NCBI GenBank assembly: GCA_028715435.1
Contig: JAQURU010000009.1
Location: 1 to 13,424, forward strand
Direction: 5' to 3'
Origin: Minisyncoccota bacterium
Lineage (GTDB): Bacteria; Patescibacteriota; Minisyncoccia; Minisyncoccales; CG1-02-41-26
Length of the DNA stretch: 13,424 nt
The notes below the pieces were generated by a model that saw only the letters and a list, made by a program, of their open reading frames with translations, ran no database searches and was not told where the DNA came from. The translations under genes and the position numbers were made by a program. Shown here piece after piece: positions 6,597-12,932 of this stretch. Numbering within the stretch: the stretch's first letter is position 1; each line of letters opens with the position of its first letter.

Positions 6597-8576
6597 CTAA
6601 TTCTTACCATTTTTTAGTTTTTTTATCAAGTCCCGCAAAACAACAGCTCTTTCAAAATCTAAACTATCAGCCGCTGCTTTCATTTCTTGCTCTAAAATTT
6701 TTATGTCGTGAATTTTTTCAAATTCAGCTTCCACCTGTTTTTCTCTGCTCGCGAAACCCCAATTATTAATTGCTTTGACAATAGCCTGGGGCTGGATATT
6801 ATGTTTTTTGTTGTAAGCAGTTTGTATTTTACGCCGTCTTGCTATTTCTTTTTGGGCGTTTTTCATAGAGCCTGTAATTTTGTCAGCATATAAAATAACT
6901 CTGCCGTTTATATTTCTTGATGCTCTGCCCATGGTTTGAATTAAGGTGGTTTCGTTGCGTAAAAACCCTTCTTTATCAGCGTCTAAAATTACTACCAAGC
7001 TCACTTCGGGCAAATCAAGGCCTTCCCGCAAAAGGTTAATGCCAATAATTACATCGTGCTCGCCCCTTCTTAATTTGTTTAAAATTTCCGGGCGCTCTAA
7101 GGTTTTGATTTCCGAATGCAAATATTGAGCTTTGATGTTTCGGTTTTTTAAATATTCAGCTAACTCCTCGGCCATTCTTTTAGTTAAGGTAATCACTAAA
7201 ACTCGTCCTTGGTTTTTAATAGTTTTTTGAATTTCTGTAATTAAGTTCTGGGCTTGGCCTTGGGCTGGCCTAGTTTCTATGCTTGGCTCTAATAAGCCCG
7301 TTGGCCTCACTAACTGCTCTACTAACAACTTATTCTTGAATCTTGAATTTTGAATTTTGATTCTTTGTAGTTCGTAAGGTCCTGGGGTGGCAGAAACATA
7401 AATGGTTTGCTTGGCCTTTTCTTCAAGCTCTTCAAACTTTAACGGTCGGTTATCCAAGCAAGAAGGCAGGCGAAAACCAAAATCAATCAAAACATTTTTT
7501 CTGGCTTTATCGGTATTGTACATGGCGTGCAACTGGGGTACAGTAATGTGCGATTCGTCAATGAAAATTAAAAAATCTTTTGGAAAATAGTCAATCAAAG
7601 TAAAAGGAGGAAGGCCCGGCTCTCTGAATTCAAAATATCGCGAATAATTTTCAATACCTGAACAATAACCAGCTTCTTGCATCATTTCCAAATCATAATT
7701 AGTTCGTTGTTCCAGCCTTTGAGCTTCCACCAGTTTCTTTTTCTTTTTTAATTCAGCCAAGCGAATTTCCAAATCCTTTTGGATATTAGCAATAGCAATT
7801 TTTTGTTTGGCTTGTTCTGATATCCAAAATTTTCCCGGGAATATTTTTACGGAGCTTAAGCCAGTGGACCCCAGGGCTCCGCCAATTCGCGGAGCTCTGG
7901 GGTCTGCTAATTGGATATTTTCGATTACATCGCCAGAGAATTCTATTTTAATAACTTTATTGCCCGTAACCAAATAAATTTCGATTGTTTCTCCACGAAC
8001 CCTAAAATTTCCTGGTTTAAAATCCAAATCATTTCTTTGATATTGCAAAGCAACTAAATTACGCAAAAAATCTTGGCGTTTTATTTTCTGACCCTTTTTT
8101 ATTTCTAAAGCGGTTTTATTATACTCTTGAGGCGAGCCCACATTGTAAATGCAAGAAACTGAAGCCACCACAATCACGTCATTTCTTTGCATTAAATCCT
8201 GGGTGGCAGAATGTCTTAACCTGTCAATTTCCTCGTTTATTTTAGCGTCTTTTTCAATATAGGTATCGGTTTGGGGGATATAAGCCTCGGGCTGAAAGTA
8301 GTCGTAGTAAGATACAAAATAATGCACTGCATTGTTTGGGAAAAATTCTTTAAATTCTTGGTATAATTGCGCGGCCAGTGTTTTATTATGCGAAATTATT
8401 AAAGTTGGTTTTTGAGTTGCCTCAATGACATTAGCCAAGGTGAATGTTTTTCCTGAACCCGTTACACCCAAAAGCACCTGGTCCTTTTCACCCGCTTTTA
8501 TATTTTTCACCAAACGAGTAATCGCTTTTGGCTGATCCCCCGTTGGCTTAAATTTTGAAACCAACTTAAATTCCAT
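6597..8576 (-). CDS. uvrB: UvrABC excinuclease subunit B
   Basis: Damage-verification helicase of nucleotide excision repair. It receives DNA from UvrA and positions UvrC. The 659 residues carry Walker A GVTGSGKT (37-44), the beta-hairpin region YYDYFQPEAYIPQTD (90-104), DESH (340-343), SATPGPYEL (395-403), GINLLREGLDLPEVSL, QTMGRASRN and a C-terminal UVR motif for UvrC contact (about 627-655). Two stretches have no counterpart in E. coli UvrB. Residues 225-237 are encoded by a GC-rich hairpin, and 404-416 by an AT-rich repeat, adding about 5 and 8 residues between otherwise well-aligned blocks. Both keep the frame and lie between core motifs, so activity is probably retained. The start is 21 bp from the divergent ruvA start, and rpsT follows after 5 bp. 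Confidence 0.97.
   Translation of the reverse strand: MEFKLVSKFKPTGDQPKAITRLVKNIKAGEKDQVLLGVTGSGKTFTLANVIEATQKPTLIISHNKTLAAQLYQEFKEFFPNNAVHYFVSYYDYFQPEAYIPQTDTYIEKDAKINEEIDRLRHSATQDLMQRNDVIVVASVSCIYNVGSPQEYNKTALEIKKGQKIKRQDFLRNLVALQYQRNDLDFKPGNFRVRGETIEIYLVTGNKVIKIEFSGDVIENIQLADPRAPRIGGALGSTGLSSVKIFPGKFWISEQAKQKIAIANIQKDLEIRLAELKKKKKLVEAQRLEQRTNYDLEMMQEAGYCSGIENYSRYFEFREPGLPPFTLIDYFPKDFLIFIDESHITVPQLHAMYNTDKARKNVLIDFGFRLPSCLDNRPLKFEELEEKAKQTIYVSATPGPYELQRIKIQNSRFKNKLLVEQLVRPTGLLEPSIETRPAQGQAQNLITEIQKTIKNQGRVLVITLTKRMAEELAEYLKNRNIKAQYLHSEIKTLERPEILNKLRRGEHDVIIGINLLREGLDLPEVSLVVILDADKEGFLRNETTLIQTMGRASRNINGRVILYADKITGSMKNAQKEIARRRKIQTAYNKKHNIQPQAIVKAINNWGFASREKQVEAEFEKIHDIKILEQEMKAAADSLDFERAVVLRDLIKKLKNGKN
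7330..7365. repeat. AT-rich dispersed repeat inserted in uvrB
   Basis: The plus-strand text TTATTCTTGAATCTTGA (7330-7346) matches 5372-5388 exactly and runs on as TTGAATTTTGAATTTTGATTCTT-like 9-10 bp units. It encodes the extra UvrB peptide RIKIQNSRFKNK between YEL and VEQLVRPTG, where E. coli UvrB has a shorter loop. The match to intergenic DNA argues that the peptide is repeat-derived. Confidence 0.6.
7867..7904. repeat. GC-rich palindrome inserted in uvrB
   Basis: Left arm GACCCCAGGGCTCCGC (7867-7882), spacer CAATTC, right arm GCGGAGCTCTGGGGTC (7889-7904). The arms pair at 15 of 16 positions. It is far richer in GC than its surroundings and falls in UvrB residues 225-237, a segment with no E. 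coli counterpart. No T-run follows on either strand, so it is not a terminator. It resembles palindromic elements that insert in frame into genes. Confidence 0.65.
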
Positions 8577-8580
8577 AAAC

Positions 8581-8608
8581 TATGCTATGCTAAAAGTATG
8601 ATAGCATA
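8581..8608. promoter_or_regulatory. Divergent uvrB/ruvA control region with inverted repeat
   Basis: TATGCTAT (8581-8588) and ATAGCATA (8601-8608) form a perfect 8-bp inverted repeat around a 12-bp centre that includes the ruvA ATG. TGCTATGCT (8583-8591) is an extended -10 on the plus strand. Its spacing would put the first transcribed base on the A of the ruvA ATG (8598), giving a leaderless mRNA. On the minus strand, TATGCT (8608-8603) could serve uvrB with a 5' leader of about 20 bases. No good -35 and no LexA-like GAAC-N4-GTTC site is visible. Confidence 0.3.
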
Positions 8609-9176
8609 TCTTTCAGGGAAAATTGTTTTGAAGGCAGATAATTTTGTAATTTTAGATGTTAATGGCATTGGCTATGAGGTTTTTTTATCTGAAGCGTCAA
8701 TGGAAAAAGCGCCAGAGCAGAGCAGTGATTTTAAGTGTTTTTGCTACTTGGAAGCCAATGAGCGAGCCATGAAGCTTTTTGGGTTTTTAACTTTTGAGGA
8801 ATTAGAGCTTTTTAAGGTTATTCGCAATATTCAAGGGGCGGGGCCAAAAGCTGCTTTGGAGATTTCCGCAATAGGCTCTTTAGGGAAAATAAAAGAAATG
8901 ATGGAAAAAGGCAATATCGGGTTTTTAAACAATATTCCTGGCATTGGCCCTAAAAAAGCCCAGAAAATTATTTTGGAATTATCTGGCCAGATTAAGAATA
9001 TTGGGGCAATGTCTAAAAAAGAAAAGGACTTATTAGAAAGCGACGAGGCCTATCTGGCTTTAATTAAACTTGGCTTTAGCCGTGAAAAAGCCCAAAAAGC
9101 GCTTTTGGAATTACCTAAAGGCATCAAAGATAATCAAGAAAGAATTAAGCTTGCCTTGCAAATTCTGGGGAAATAG
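8598..9176 (+). CDS. ruvA: Holliday junction branch migration protein RuvA
   Basis: RuvA binds four-way junctions and loads the RuvB motor. The 192 residues have the usual three domains. An OB fold (1-63) starts MIAYLSGKIVLKADNFVILD and contains NGIGYEVFL (22-30). Tandem helix-hairpin-helix motifs follow at about 71-92 (FKVIRNIQGAGPKAALEI) and 106-131 (NNIPGIGPKKAQKIILEL). A C-terminal RuvB-binding domain is at about 148-191. The acidic pin, E55-D56 in E. coli, reads E55-R56 here (LEANERAMKLFGF), so one of the two acidic charges facing the junction centre is replaced by a basic one. Its start is 21 bp from divergent uvrB, and there is no Shine-Dalgarno site, in keeping with a possible leaderless mRNA. 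Neither ruvB nor ruvC is visible. Confidence 0.96.
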   Translation: MIAYLSGKIVLKADNFVILDVNGIGYEVFLSEASMEKAPEQSSDFKCFCYLEANERAMKLFGFLTFEELELFKVIRNIQGAGPKAALEISAIGSLGKIKEMMEKGNIGFLNNIPGIGPKKAQKIILELSGQIKNIGAMSKKEKDLLESDEAYLALIKLGFSREKAQKALLELPKGIKDNQERIKLALQILGK

Positions 9177-9221
9177 ACTAAAAAGAGGGCAGAGTTATCA
9201 CGATATAGTTAACAATATTTT

Positions 9222-9230
9222 AGAAGGAGG
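9222..9230 (+). promoter_or_regulatory. Strong ribosome binding site fixing the amidase start
   Basis: AGAAGGAGG ends directly before an ATG at 9231 (zero spacing) and six bases before the ATG at 9237. The six-base spacing selects 9237, which also places the Lys pair of the signal peptide at residues 2-3. Most other genes here lack such a site. Confidence 0.75.
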
Positions 9231-9236
9231 ATGGCA

Positions 9237-9932
9237 ATGAAAAAAGCTTCATTGGCTTTTTTGATTTTGTTTTTAAGTTCGTTAATAATGGGTTGCGTAC
9301 ATGCGCCACAAGTAAACCAGCCAGATAGGCGTCAAGAAGGGCTCGGCTATTTTCATCGTGATGGAAGCATCAACTGGGACGCGGACGAAGCTCAGATTGA
9401 TATGATAGTTATCCATCATTCTGCCATGAAATCCGACGCCTCATGGAAGGAGATTTCTGACCTGCAGAAAGAGACTCTTTATCGTCCGAGGTATGAATCT
9501 CTAGATCCCGAACCATATTTAAAGGGTCAAGAACCTCATTCTGGGCATTTCAGGGCTATTGGCGATGAATTGATAGAAGTCTTTTATGCATACCAGTGGC
9601 TTATTAGGCCCGATGGAAAAAGTGAAAGGCTGCTATTAGATAAGGACGTCGGCTGGCAAGCGGGCAATTGGAAGGTAAACTGTCGCTCGGTTGCCATTTG
9701 CTTTGCTGGCGACTTCACTTTTGGCCAACCGACTGAGCAGGCGACCGACGCTTGCGCATCTCTTATAGCTGATTATATTAAAAAGTTTCCGGCTATAAAA
9801 TTGGAGGCAAATGTAATTGGTCACAATGAAGTTAACAAGAAAACTATTTGCCCAGGTAATGAATTTTTAGGACCTGGCGGGTGGAAAGAGGCCTTAATTA
9901 AGAAAACCCTAGAACTATTGAATAAATCATAG
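9237..9932 (+). CDS. N-acetylmuramoyl-L-alanine amidase lipoprotein (Amidase_2 fold)
   Basis: A secreted, lipid-anchored peptidoglycan hydrolase, or a peptidoglycan-binding relative of the PGRP/AmpD family. The 231 residues start MKKASLAFLILFLSSLIMGC, a signal peptide with lipobox IMGC, so Cys20 would be lipidated. The catalytic domain has IVIHHSA (His60 or 61), YQWLIRPDGK, NCRSVAICFAGDF, VIGHNEV (His196) and KTICPG (Cys205), giving the expected His-His-Cys zinc site. A Lys pair precedes TICPG, as in active amidases. GC content is visibly higher than its neighbours by hand count (31/60 at 9301-9360 and 26/60 at 9361-9420, versus 18/60 at 8641-8700 in ruvA), and it has a strong ribosome binding site. 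Horizontal gain is therefore plausible. In a CPR cell it could remodel its own wall or act on a host cell wall; the sequence does not decide. Confidence 0.9.
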   Translation: MKKASLAFLILFLSSLIMGCVHAPQVNQPDRRQEGLGYFHRDGSINWDADEAQIDMIVIHHSAMKSDASWKEISDLQKETLYRPRYESLDPEPYLKGQEPHSGHFRAIGDELIEVFYAYQWLIRPDGKSERLLLDKDVGWQAGNWKVNCRSVAICFAGDFTFGQPTEQATDACASLIADYIKKFPAIKLEANVIGHNEVNKKTICPGNEFLGPGGWKEALIKKTLELLNKS

Positions 9933-9951
9933 CTTTGGGTTAATTTTAACG

Positions 9952-9962
9952 AAAGGAGATGA
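9952..9962 (+). promoter_or_regulatory. Strong ribosome binding site of the cysteine-rich mini-protein
   Basis: AAAGGAGATGAT is a near-perfect complement of the usual 16S rRNA 3' end. The ATG embedded in it (9959) is too close to be the start. TTG at 9968, nine bases past GGAG, has normal spacing and is in frame. Confidence 0.6.
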
Positions 9963-9967
9963 TATTT

Positions 9968-10177
9968 TTGTTACGCTGTGAGCAAAAAATTGATCCGGAA
10001 TTTGAAGAAGACGTAAATAAGAAAATTGTAAAAAGCAATCTTTGTGACGCAGGGCAAAAAAGGGTTCAAAAAGGTGTGTACGCTCCCGAGTTTTTGCAGC
10101 ACGTTGATTGTTGTAATAAATGTTTAACGGAGCTTCGAACTACTGAGCAACTTGTGAGAGGCTCTTGGGGCATGTGA
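9968..10177 (+). CDS. Small cysteine-containing hypothetical protein
   Basis: About 69 residues from TTG 9968 (72 from ATG 9959). I do not recognise the family. The protein is charged, with no signal peptide or membrane segment. It has Cys near residues 4 and 25, and a cluster HVDCCNKC around residues 46-52, so a His plus several Cys could hold one zinc or a disulfide. The middle reads CDAGQKRVQKGVYAPEFLQH and the C-terminus ends RGSWGM. It follows the amidase by 35 bases on the same strand with its own strong ribosome binding site, and a terminator begins 8 bases after its stop. It therefore seems to be the last gene of a two-gene unit. It could be a small metal-binding regulator or an element-borne protein. 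The real-gene call rests on the ribosome binding site, position and terminator, not on homology. Confidence 0.6.
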   Translation: MLRCEQKIDPEFEEDVNKKIVKSNLCDAGQKRVQKGVYAPEFLQHVDCCNKCLTELRTTEQLVRGSWGM

Positions 10178-10184
10178 TTTTTAT

Positions 10185-10227
10185 AAAAAGCCGAGAGGAG
10201 GTGATAATTTTTCTACTCGGCTTTTTT
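10185..10227 (+). terminator. Rho-independent terminator with a Shine-Dalgarno-like loop
   Basis: AAAAAGCCGAG (10185-10195) pairs perfectly with CTCGGCTTTTT (10216-10226) and a T-run follows. It sits 8 bases after the mini-protein stop. The 20-base loop contains AGGAGGTGAT, a ten-base perfect complement of the usual bacterial 16S rRNA 3' end, followed by AATTTTT, yet no normal start codon follows at proper spacing. Confidence 0.8.
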
Positions 10228-10277
10228 GTTTGTTATTGCGGTTTGAGAAAAAATTTGTTATGGTATTGCTGTTGCTT

Positions 10278-10421
10278 ATGTCAAAAGGAAAACTGCCAAA
10301 ATCAATAAAAAAATTTATCAGACAAGAAAAAGCTCGAATTCGTCGAGAAGCTTCTGACATTGCAAAAAGAAAGGAAGAAATTCAGAAGCTTTATGAGCAG
10401 TATTTAAATAAAAAAGTATAA
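10278..10421 (+). CDS. Short basic protein, conserved-looking in CPR
   Basis: A 47-residue, strongly basic and charged protein beginning MSKGKLPKSIKKFIRQEKAR, then an Arg/Glu-rich helix and EEIQKLYEQYLNKKV. The LPKSIxKxIRxEKARIRRE pattern is one I associate with short uncharacterised proteins in Parcubacteria-type genomes. This is a memory-based impression and no function is known to me. ATG 10278 is chosen because the pattern starts here. Earlier in-frame starts (ATG 10260, TTG 10230) would add a hydrophobic stretch and run back to the terminator. No Shine-Dalgarno site is visible. It ends 3 bases before the Nif3-family gene, so the two are probably co-translated. The charge suggests nucleic acid or ribosome contact, which is only inference. 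Confidence 0.65.
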   Translation: MSKGKLPKSIKKFIRQEKARIRREASDIAKRKEEIQKLYEQYLNKKV

Positions 10422-10424
10422 TTT

Positions 10425-11369
10425 ATGAAAATACAAGACATATTCAATTTAGCAGTTCAAATGGGAACTTTGGCTGATTTGCGAGGTAAAGAAAAAGTAA
10501 TGGCCAATTTGGAAAAGCAAAAAAAGGCCTTTGATAAACTGCCCGAAGATGAAAAAGCCGAATTTGACCAAGAAAGGTTGATTAACCCGTTTTTGGATTC
10601 TCGGATTTTAAATGTAGCCCAAGATCAAGAAATTAAAAAAATAATGGTGGGAATTGATATGGAAGGCCCAGAACTTATGTTAGCCAAACAAATGGGCATT
10701 GATTTGGTTATTGCTCACCATCCAGAAGGCAAAGGATTGGCTAGTTTGGCTGATGTTATGCACCTACAAGCAGAGGTTTTAAGCCAATACGGGGTGCCTA
10801 TTAATGTGGCTGACGGGTTAATGAAATTGCGGATTTCGGAAGTGGATAGAAGCGTTAATGGCGCGAACCACAATCGAGCCGTGGATATTGCTAAACTGCT
10901 TGGGGTTAATTTTATTTGTTTGCATACGCCTTGCGATAATTTAGCAGCTCGGTTTTTGAAAAATAAGATTGAAAAAGCGGAAAATCTGGAAAAAGTGGAG
11001 GATTTAACGGCATTATTAAAAGAAATTCCAGAGTATCAAAAAGCAGGGGAAATTGGCGTTGGGCCAAAAGTTTTTGCAGGCAATAAAGAAAACTATTTAG
11101 GTAAAGTGGTAGTAACGGAAATAACTGGGGGCACAGAAGGCAGCCCAAAACTTTATGAAAAAATGGCCCAAGCTGGCATTGGCACTGTGATTGGCATGCA
11201 CCAATCAGAAGAGCACAGGAAAGAAGCCGAGGCCGCTAACATAAATGTGGTTATTGCTGGGCATATTTCCAGCGATTCTCTTGGCGTTAATTTATTTTTA
11301 GATGAGCTTGAACGCAGAGGAATTGAAATAATCCCTTGCTCTGGCTTAATCCGCGTTTCTAGGGCTTAA
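10425..11369 (+). CDS. Nif3-family dinuclear metal protein (NGG1p-interacting factor 3-like)
   Basis: A 314-residue member of the NIF3/YbgI/YqfO superfamily: toroid-forming proteins with a two-metal centre and poorly defined function, possibly hydrolase. Likely metal ligands are His98-His99 (VIAHHPEGKG), His167 with Asp171 (LHTPCDN), and the C-terminal pair GMHQSEEH (257-264) and AGHISSD (278-284). The protein has an N-terminal extension (about 1-60) before the usual VGIDMEGP strand and an inserted helical segment around 175-210, so it belongs to the longer NIF3 type rather than YbgI. ATG 10425 lies 3 bases after the small basic gene. The 3' end overlaps convergent elp3 by 24 bp (11346-11369). 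No terminator was found between them. Confidence 0.85.
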   Translation: MKIQDIFNLAVQMGTLADLRGKEKVMANLEKQKKAFDKLPEDEKAEFDQERLINPFLDSRILNVAQDQEIKKIMVGIDMEGPELMLAKQMGIDLVIAHHPEGKGLASLADVMHLQAEVLSQYGVPINVADGLMKLRISEVDRSVNGANHNRAVDIAKLLGVNFICLHTPCDNLAARFLKNKIEKAENLEKVEDLTALLKEIPEYQKAGEIGVGPKVFAGNKENYLGKVVVTEITGGTEGSPKLYEKMAQAGIGTVIGMHQSEEHRKEAEAANINVVIAGHISSDSLGVNLFLDELERRGIEIIPCSGLIRVSRA

Positions 11370-12932
11370 GCTTTTTATCATATAGGTGTTTTGTAGCTTG
11401 TAGCCAAGCTGGCGAAAATAAGGCCGAACGCCCACGCCAGCAATAACAGAGATTTTTTTTACACCAGAATCTTTAGTAATTTTTTCTGCTTGAGCCACTA
11501 GTTTTTTACCTAACCCTGTGTGTTGGGCAGAACTTACACCGGTCTTACCAGTGGAGATTTGAGCCATTTGGCCATAAACATGAAGCTCGCGAACTATTGC
11601 TGTTGCGCTTGTTATACGCAAGCGCAACAAGGCATAGAGCTTGGTTCTGGATTTGTTTTCAAAACTTAAAAATATTTCCCTGCCCCCAGAAGCCTCGTAT
11701 TCTTGGCGGAATAGTTTTAATTTTTCTTTGGCATTATAATTCATTCTAACTTCACGGCACCTAACGCACAAACAAGCAACCCCTTGTTTAACCATTTCTT
11801 TAGCAACAACCTCTCGCATATTTAAATTTTGGCTTCCTCCTTCCACAATATCTTTTGGGGGGATATCTCTAATAATTCTTTCTACCCGCACCCAGCAAGG
11901 AATTATTTTTTTAATTTCAACAAGCAATTTTATTAGCTGTTTTTTAGTATAGGGCTTAAATTTTCTTTTTTTATACAAATTATAGAGTTTGGTGTTTTTT
12001 ACTAAAGCCAAAGGATAAATTTTTAAGTAATCGGGCTTAAAGTCTGGATTAGTAAAAATCTCTTTAAACATTGCTAAGTCTTTTTTGGGGTTTGAGCCAT
12101 AAAGCCCTGGCATCATTTGGTAAGACACTTTAAACCCAGCGTTTTTCAGCAATCGGGTTGCTGTCACTGTGCTCTCAACGGAATGGCCTCTTTGGTTTAA
12201 TTGTAAAATTGTATCATCAACTGCCTGAACGCCAAGCTCCACTTTAGTTATGCCAAGTTTTCGCATTAATTTTATCTCGCTGGCATTTATATAATCTGGC
12301 CTGGTTTCAACAGCAATACCCACTATTCGACTTTTAGCTTTTTCGTTTTGCTTTTGCAACATTCCGAGGCCCGTCCTCGGGAAGCTTCCCGAGGCCTGTC
12401 CTCGGGTACTAAATTTGTTGCAAGCCCTGAAACATTCAGCAACAAACCACCCTTGGTATTTTGTGGGATAATATGACCAAGTTCCTCCAATTATTCGCAA
12501 CTCTACTTTATCAACTGGGTGGCCGGTTAGTTGCAGAGCCTTTAAGCGCATTGCCACTTGCTTATACGGGTTAAATTTATTTAAAATTGCCCTTTGTACA
12601 GCTGGTTCTCCAGCCATATAGCTTTTAGGGATATTTTTTTGGCTGGGGCAAAAGATGCACTTGCCCGGGCAAGAATATGGCTTGGTTAAAACTGAAACAT
12701 TAACAATGCCCGACAGCGATCGAACAGGCCTTTTCCGCAACAATGCTTCAAGTAATAAACTTGGCTTTGAGGCTGTTTCGTGATAGATTTTAAGTAATTC
12801 AGAGTTTTTTAAAAGTGTTACGCCATATTCTTTTGATATTTTACGCTTGAAATAATCTAAATCTTTGCGGTTTCGGATATCCGCTTTTATGAGATCGATA
12901 TAAATTTTATGGAAAAAGAGTTTGCTGCACAT
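11346..12932 (-). CDS. elp3: Elp3-type tRNA U34 carboxymethyltransferase (radical SAM plus GNAT)
   Basis: Elp3 installs 5-carboxymethyl (cm5) on wobble uridine of tRNA, using a 4Fe-4S radical SAM centre and acetyl-CoA. The 528 residues show a basic N-terminal tRNA-binding region (about 1-75), Fe-S motif C88-x3-C92-x2-C95 (SCPGKCIFCPS), SYMAGEPAVQRA (104-115), GHPVDKVELRIIGGTWSYYP (137-156) and ETRPDY (209-214). A Cys cluster follows (C387, C389, C392), then a C-terminal GNAT domain with RELHVYGQ (448-455), QHTGLGKKL (470-478) and VIAGVGVRPYFRQLGY. Residues about 175-189 (TRGQASGSFPRTGLG) are an extra loop encoded by a GC-rich palindrome. ATG 12932 is the only ordinary start ahead of the conserved region. 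It lies inside the divergent methyltransferase gene. Bacterial Elp3 acts without Elp1/Elp2. Confidence 0.95.
   Translation of the reverse strand: MCSKLFFHKIYIDLIKADIRNRKDLDYFKRKISKEYGVTLLKNSELLKIYHETASKPSLLLEALLRKRPVRSLSGIVNVSVLTKPYSCPGKCIFCPSQKNIPKSYMAGEPAVQRAILNKFNPYKQVAMRLKALQLTGHPVDKVELRIIGGTWSYYPTKYQGWFVAECFRACNKFSTRGQASGSFPRTGLGMLQKQNEKAKSRIVGIAVETRPDYINASEIKLMRKLGITKVELGVQAVDDTILQLNQRGHSVESTVTATRLLKNAGFKVSYQMMPGLYGSNPKKDLAMFKEIFTNPDFKPDYLKIYPLALVKNTKLYNLYKKRKFKPYTKKQLIKLLVEIKKIIPCWVRVERIIRDIPPKDIVEGGSQNLNMREVVAKEMVKQGVACLCVRCREVRMNYNAKEKLKLFRQEYEASGGREIFLSFENKSRTKLYALLRLRITSATAIVRELHVYGQMAQISTGKTGVSSAQHTGLGKKLVAQAEKITKDSGVKKISVIAGVGVRPYFRQLGYKLQNTYMIKSLSPRNAD
12364..12406. repeat. Double GC-rich palindrome inserted in elp3
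   Basis: Two 17-bp copies, CCGAGGCCCGTCCTCGG (12364-12380) and CCGAGGCCTGTCCTCGG (12389-12405), differ at one base and are each a hairpin. Between them CCTCGGGAAGCTTCCCGAGG (12375-12394) is a perfect 20-bp palindrome. The block is translated in frame as an extra Elp3 loop and is far richer in GC than the surroundings. No T-run follows on either strand. Confidence 0.75.
12899..12904 (+). promoter_or_regulatory. Weak candidate -10 of the methyltransferase gene
   Basis: TATAAA ends four bases before the ATG at 12909, so an mRNA would be leaderless or nearly so. No convincing -35 is visible and the region is AT-rich, so chance is possible. Confidence 0.2.

Noticed and set aside
7867..7904. GC-rich hairpin in uvrB as a transcription terminator
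   Set aside because: No T-run follows on either strand and it lies in the middle of a coding gene.
9231..9236. ATG 9231 as the amidase start
   Set aside because: It directly abuts the AAGGAGG site with zero spacing; ATG 9237 has normal spacing and a typical MKK signal peptide start.
10230..10277. Upstream extension of the 47-residue protein giving a hydrophobic N-terminus (FVMVLLLLM) like a signal peptide
   Set aside because: It would start at a TTG directly after the terminator T-run with no ribosome binding site at proper distance, and the recognisable basic pattern begins at ATG 10278.
11340..11380. GCTTAA ... TTAAGC plus TTTTT as a terminator between the Nif3 gene and elp3
   Set aside because: The stem is only six AT-rich pairs with a long loop, too weak to support.
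12364..12406. Direct repeats in elp3 as a CRISPR array or IS end
   Set aside because: Only two 17-bp units with an 8-base spacer, each self-complementary, with no transposase or cas gene nearby.
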